64,000 nucleotides of DNA. Origin: Streptomyces sp. LBL. Lineage in GTDB: Bacteria; Actinomycetota; Actinomycetes; Streptomycetales; Streptomycetaceae. Position 1 is the first letter of the stretch. The DNA lies in contig NZ_JARXYX010000007.1 of the NCBI RefSeq assembly GCF_029893585.1, positions 246,441-310,440 of the forward strand, in the 5' to 3' direction. More model-generated notes on the stretch are below. The model was not told the origin of the DNA. It saw only the letters and a list, made by a program, of their open reading frames with translations, and made no database searches. The stretch is not shown here.

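Overview
This is very GC-rich actinobacterial DNA, most like Streptomyces. The reasons are strong G/C bias at third codon positions, GTG and TTG starts, an AfsA-type hotdog protein and a Streptomyces-style type VII (ESX) secretion locus without EccE.

Bases 1-7460 hold a small specialised-metabolite or signalling cluster. It contains the start of an SDR gene (running off the left edge), a TetR regulator, an AfsA-like hotdog protein, a two-half ABM-like protein, an unrecognised 318-residue protein, a KAS III synthase, a 68-residue peptide and a HAD phosphatase. Three copies of one 16-base palindrome (one exact pair plus one variant) sit upstream of the SDR gene and between the TetR and AfsA-like genes, so all are probably one TetR regulon. 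A decayed TnpB gene has landed between the TetR gene and its apparent terminator.

Bases 7460-13150 are an integration hot spot full of wreckage. Two 50-base direct repeats carry the 3' half of tRNA-Thr(CGT), each preceded by a diverged arm region with paired 8-bp repeats. A third arm-like pair and a tyrosine-integrase remnant lie just to the right. Between them are an orphan RHS fragment, an apparently intact VapBC-type toxin-antitoxin pair and a UvrD-like helicase collapsed by an internal deletion. A STAS fragment follows.

Bases 13158-32363 are the type VII secretion locus: a beta-helix protein fused to two AAA+ domains (EccA-like), mycosin MycP, a bystander SDR, the EccC ATPase, EccD, EccB, a WXG100 protein and a WXG100-like partner, a T7SS-associated small protein, a 1164-residue coiled-coil presumed substrate, a YbaB-like protein and a further WXG100-size helical protein.

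Bases 32364-64000 are one reading frame with no stop, starting one base after the preceding stop codon and running off the right edge: at least 10,545 codons in the window. It reads as a giant modular T7SS-linked, polymorphic-toxin-like protein. In order it has an N-terminal helical region, low-complexity linkers, an HExxH domain, a long beta-rich region, a coiled coil, two OTU-like domains (the first with Ser in place of Cys), and three modules each made of an OmpA-like domain plus a long domain with one conserved Cys. Then come a gluzincin-type HExxH domain, a Fic-like domain lacking the usual His, a perfect-period 360-bp tandem duplication, a Cys/His papain-like domain, and a fourth OmpA/lonely-Cys module. 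This gene and the secretion locus are the main find of the window.
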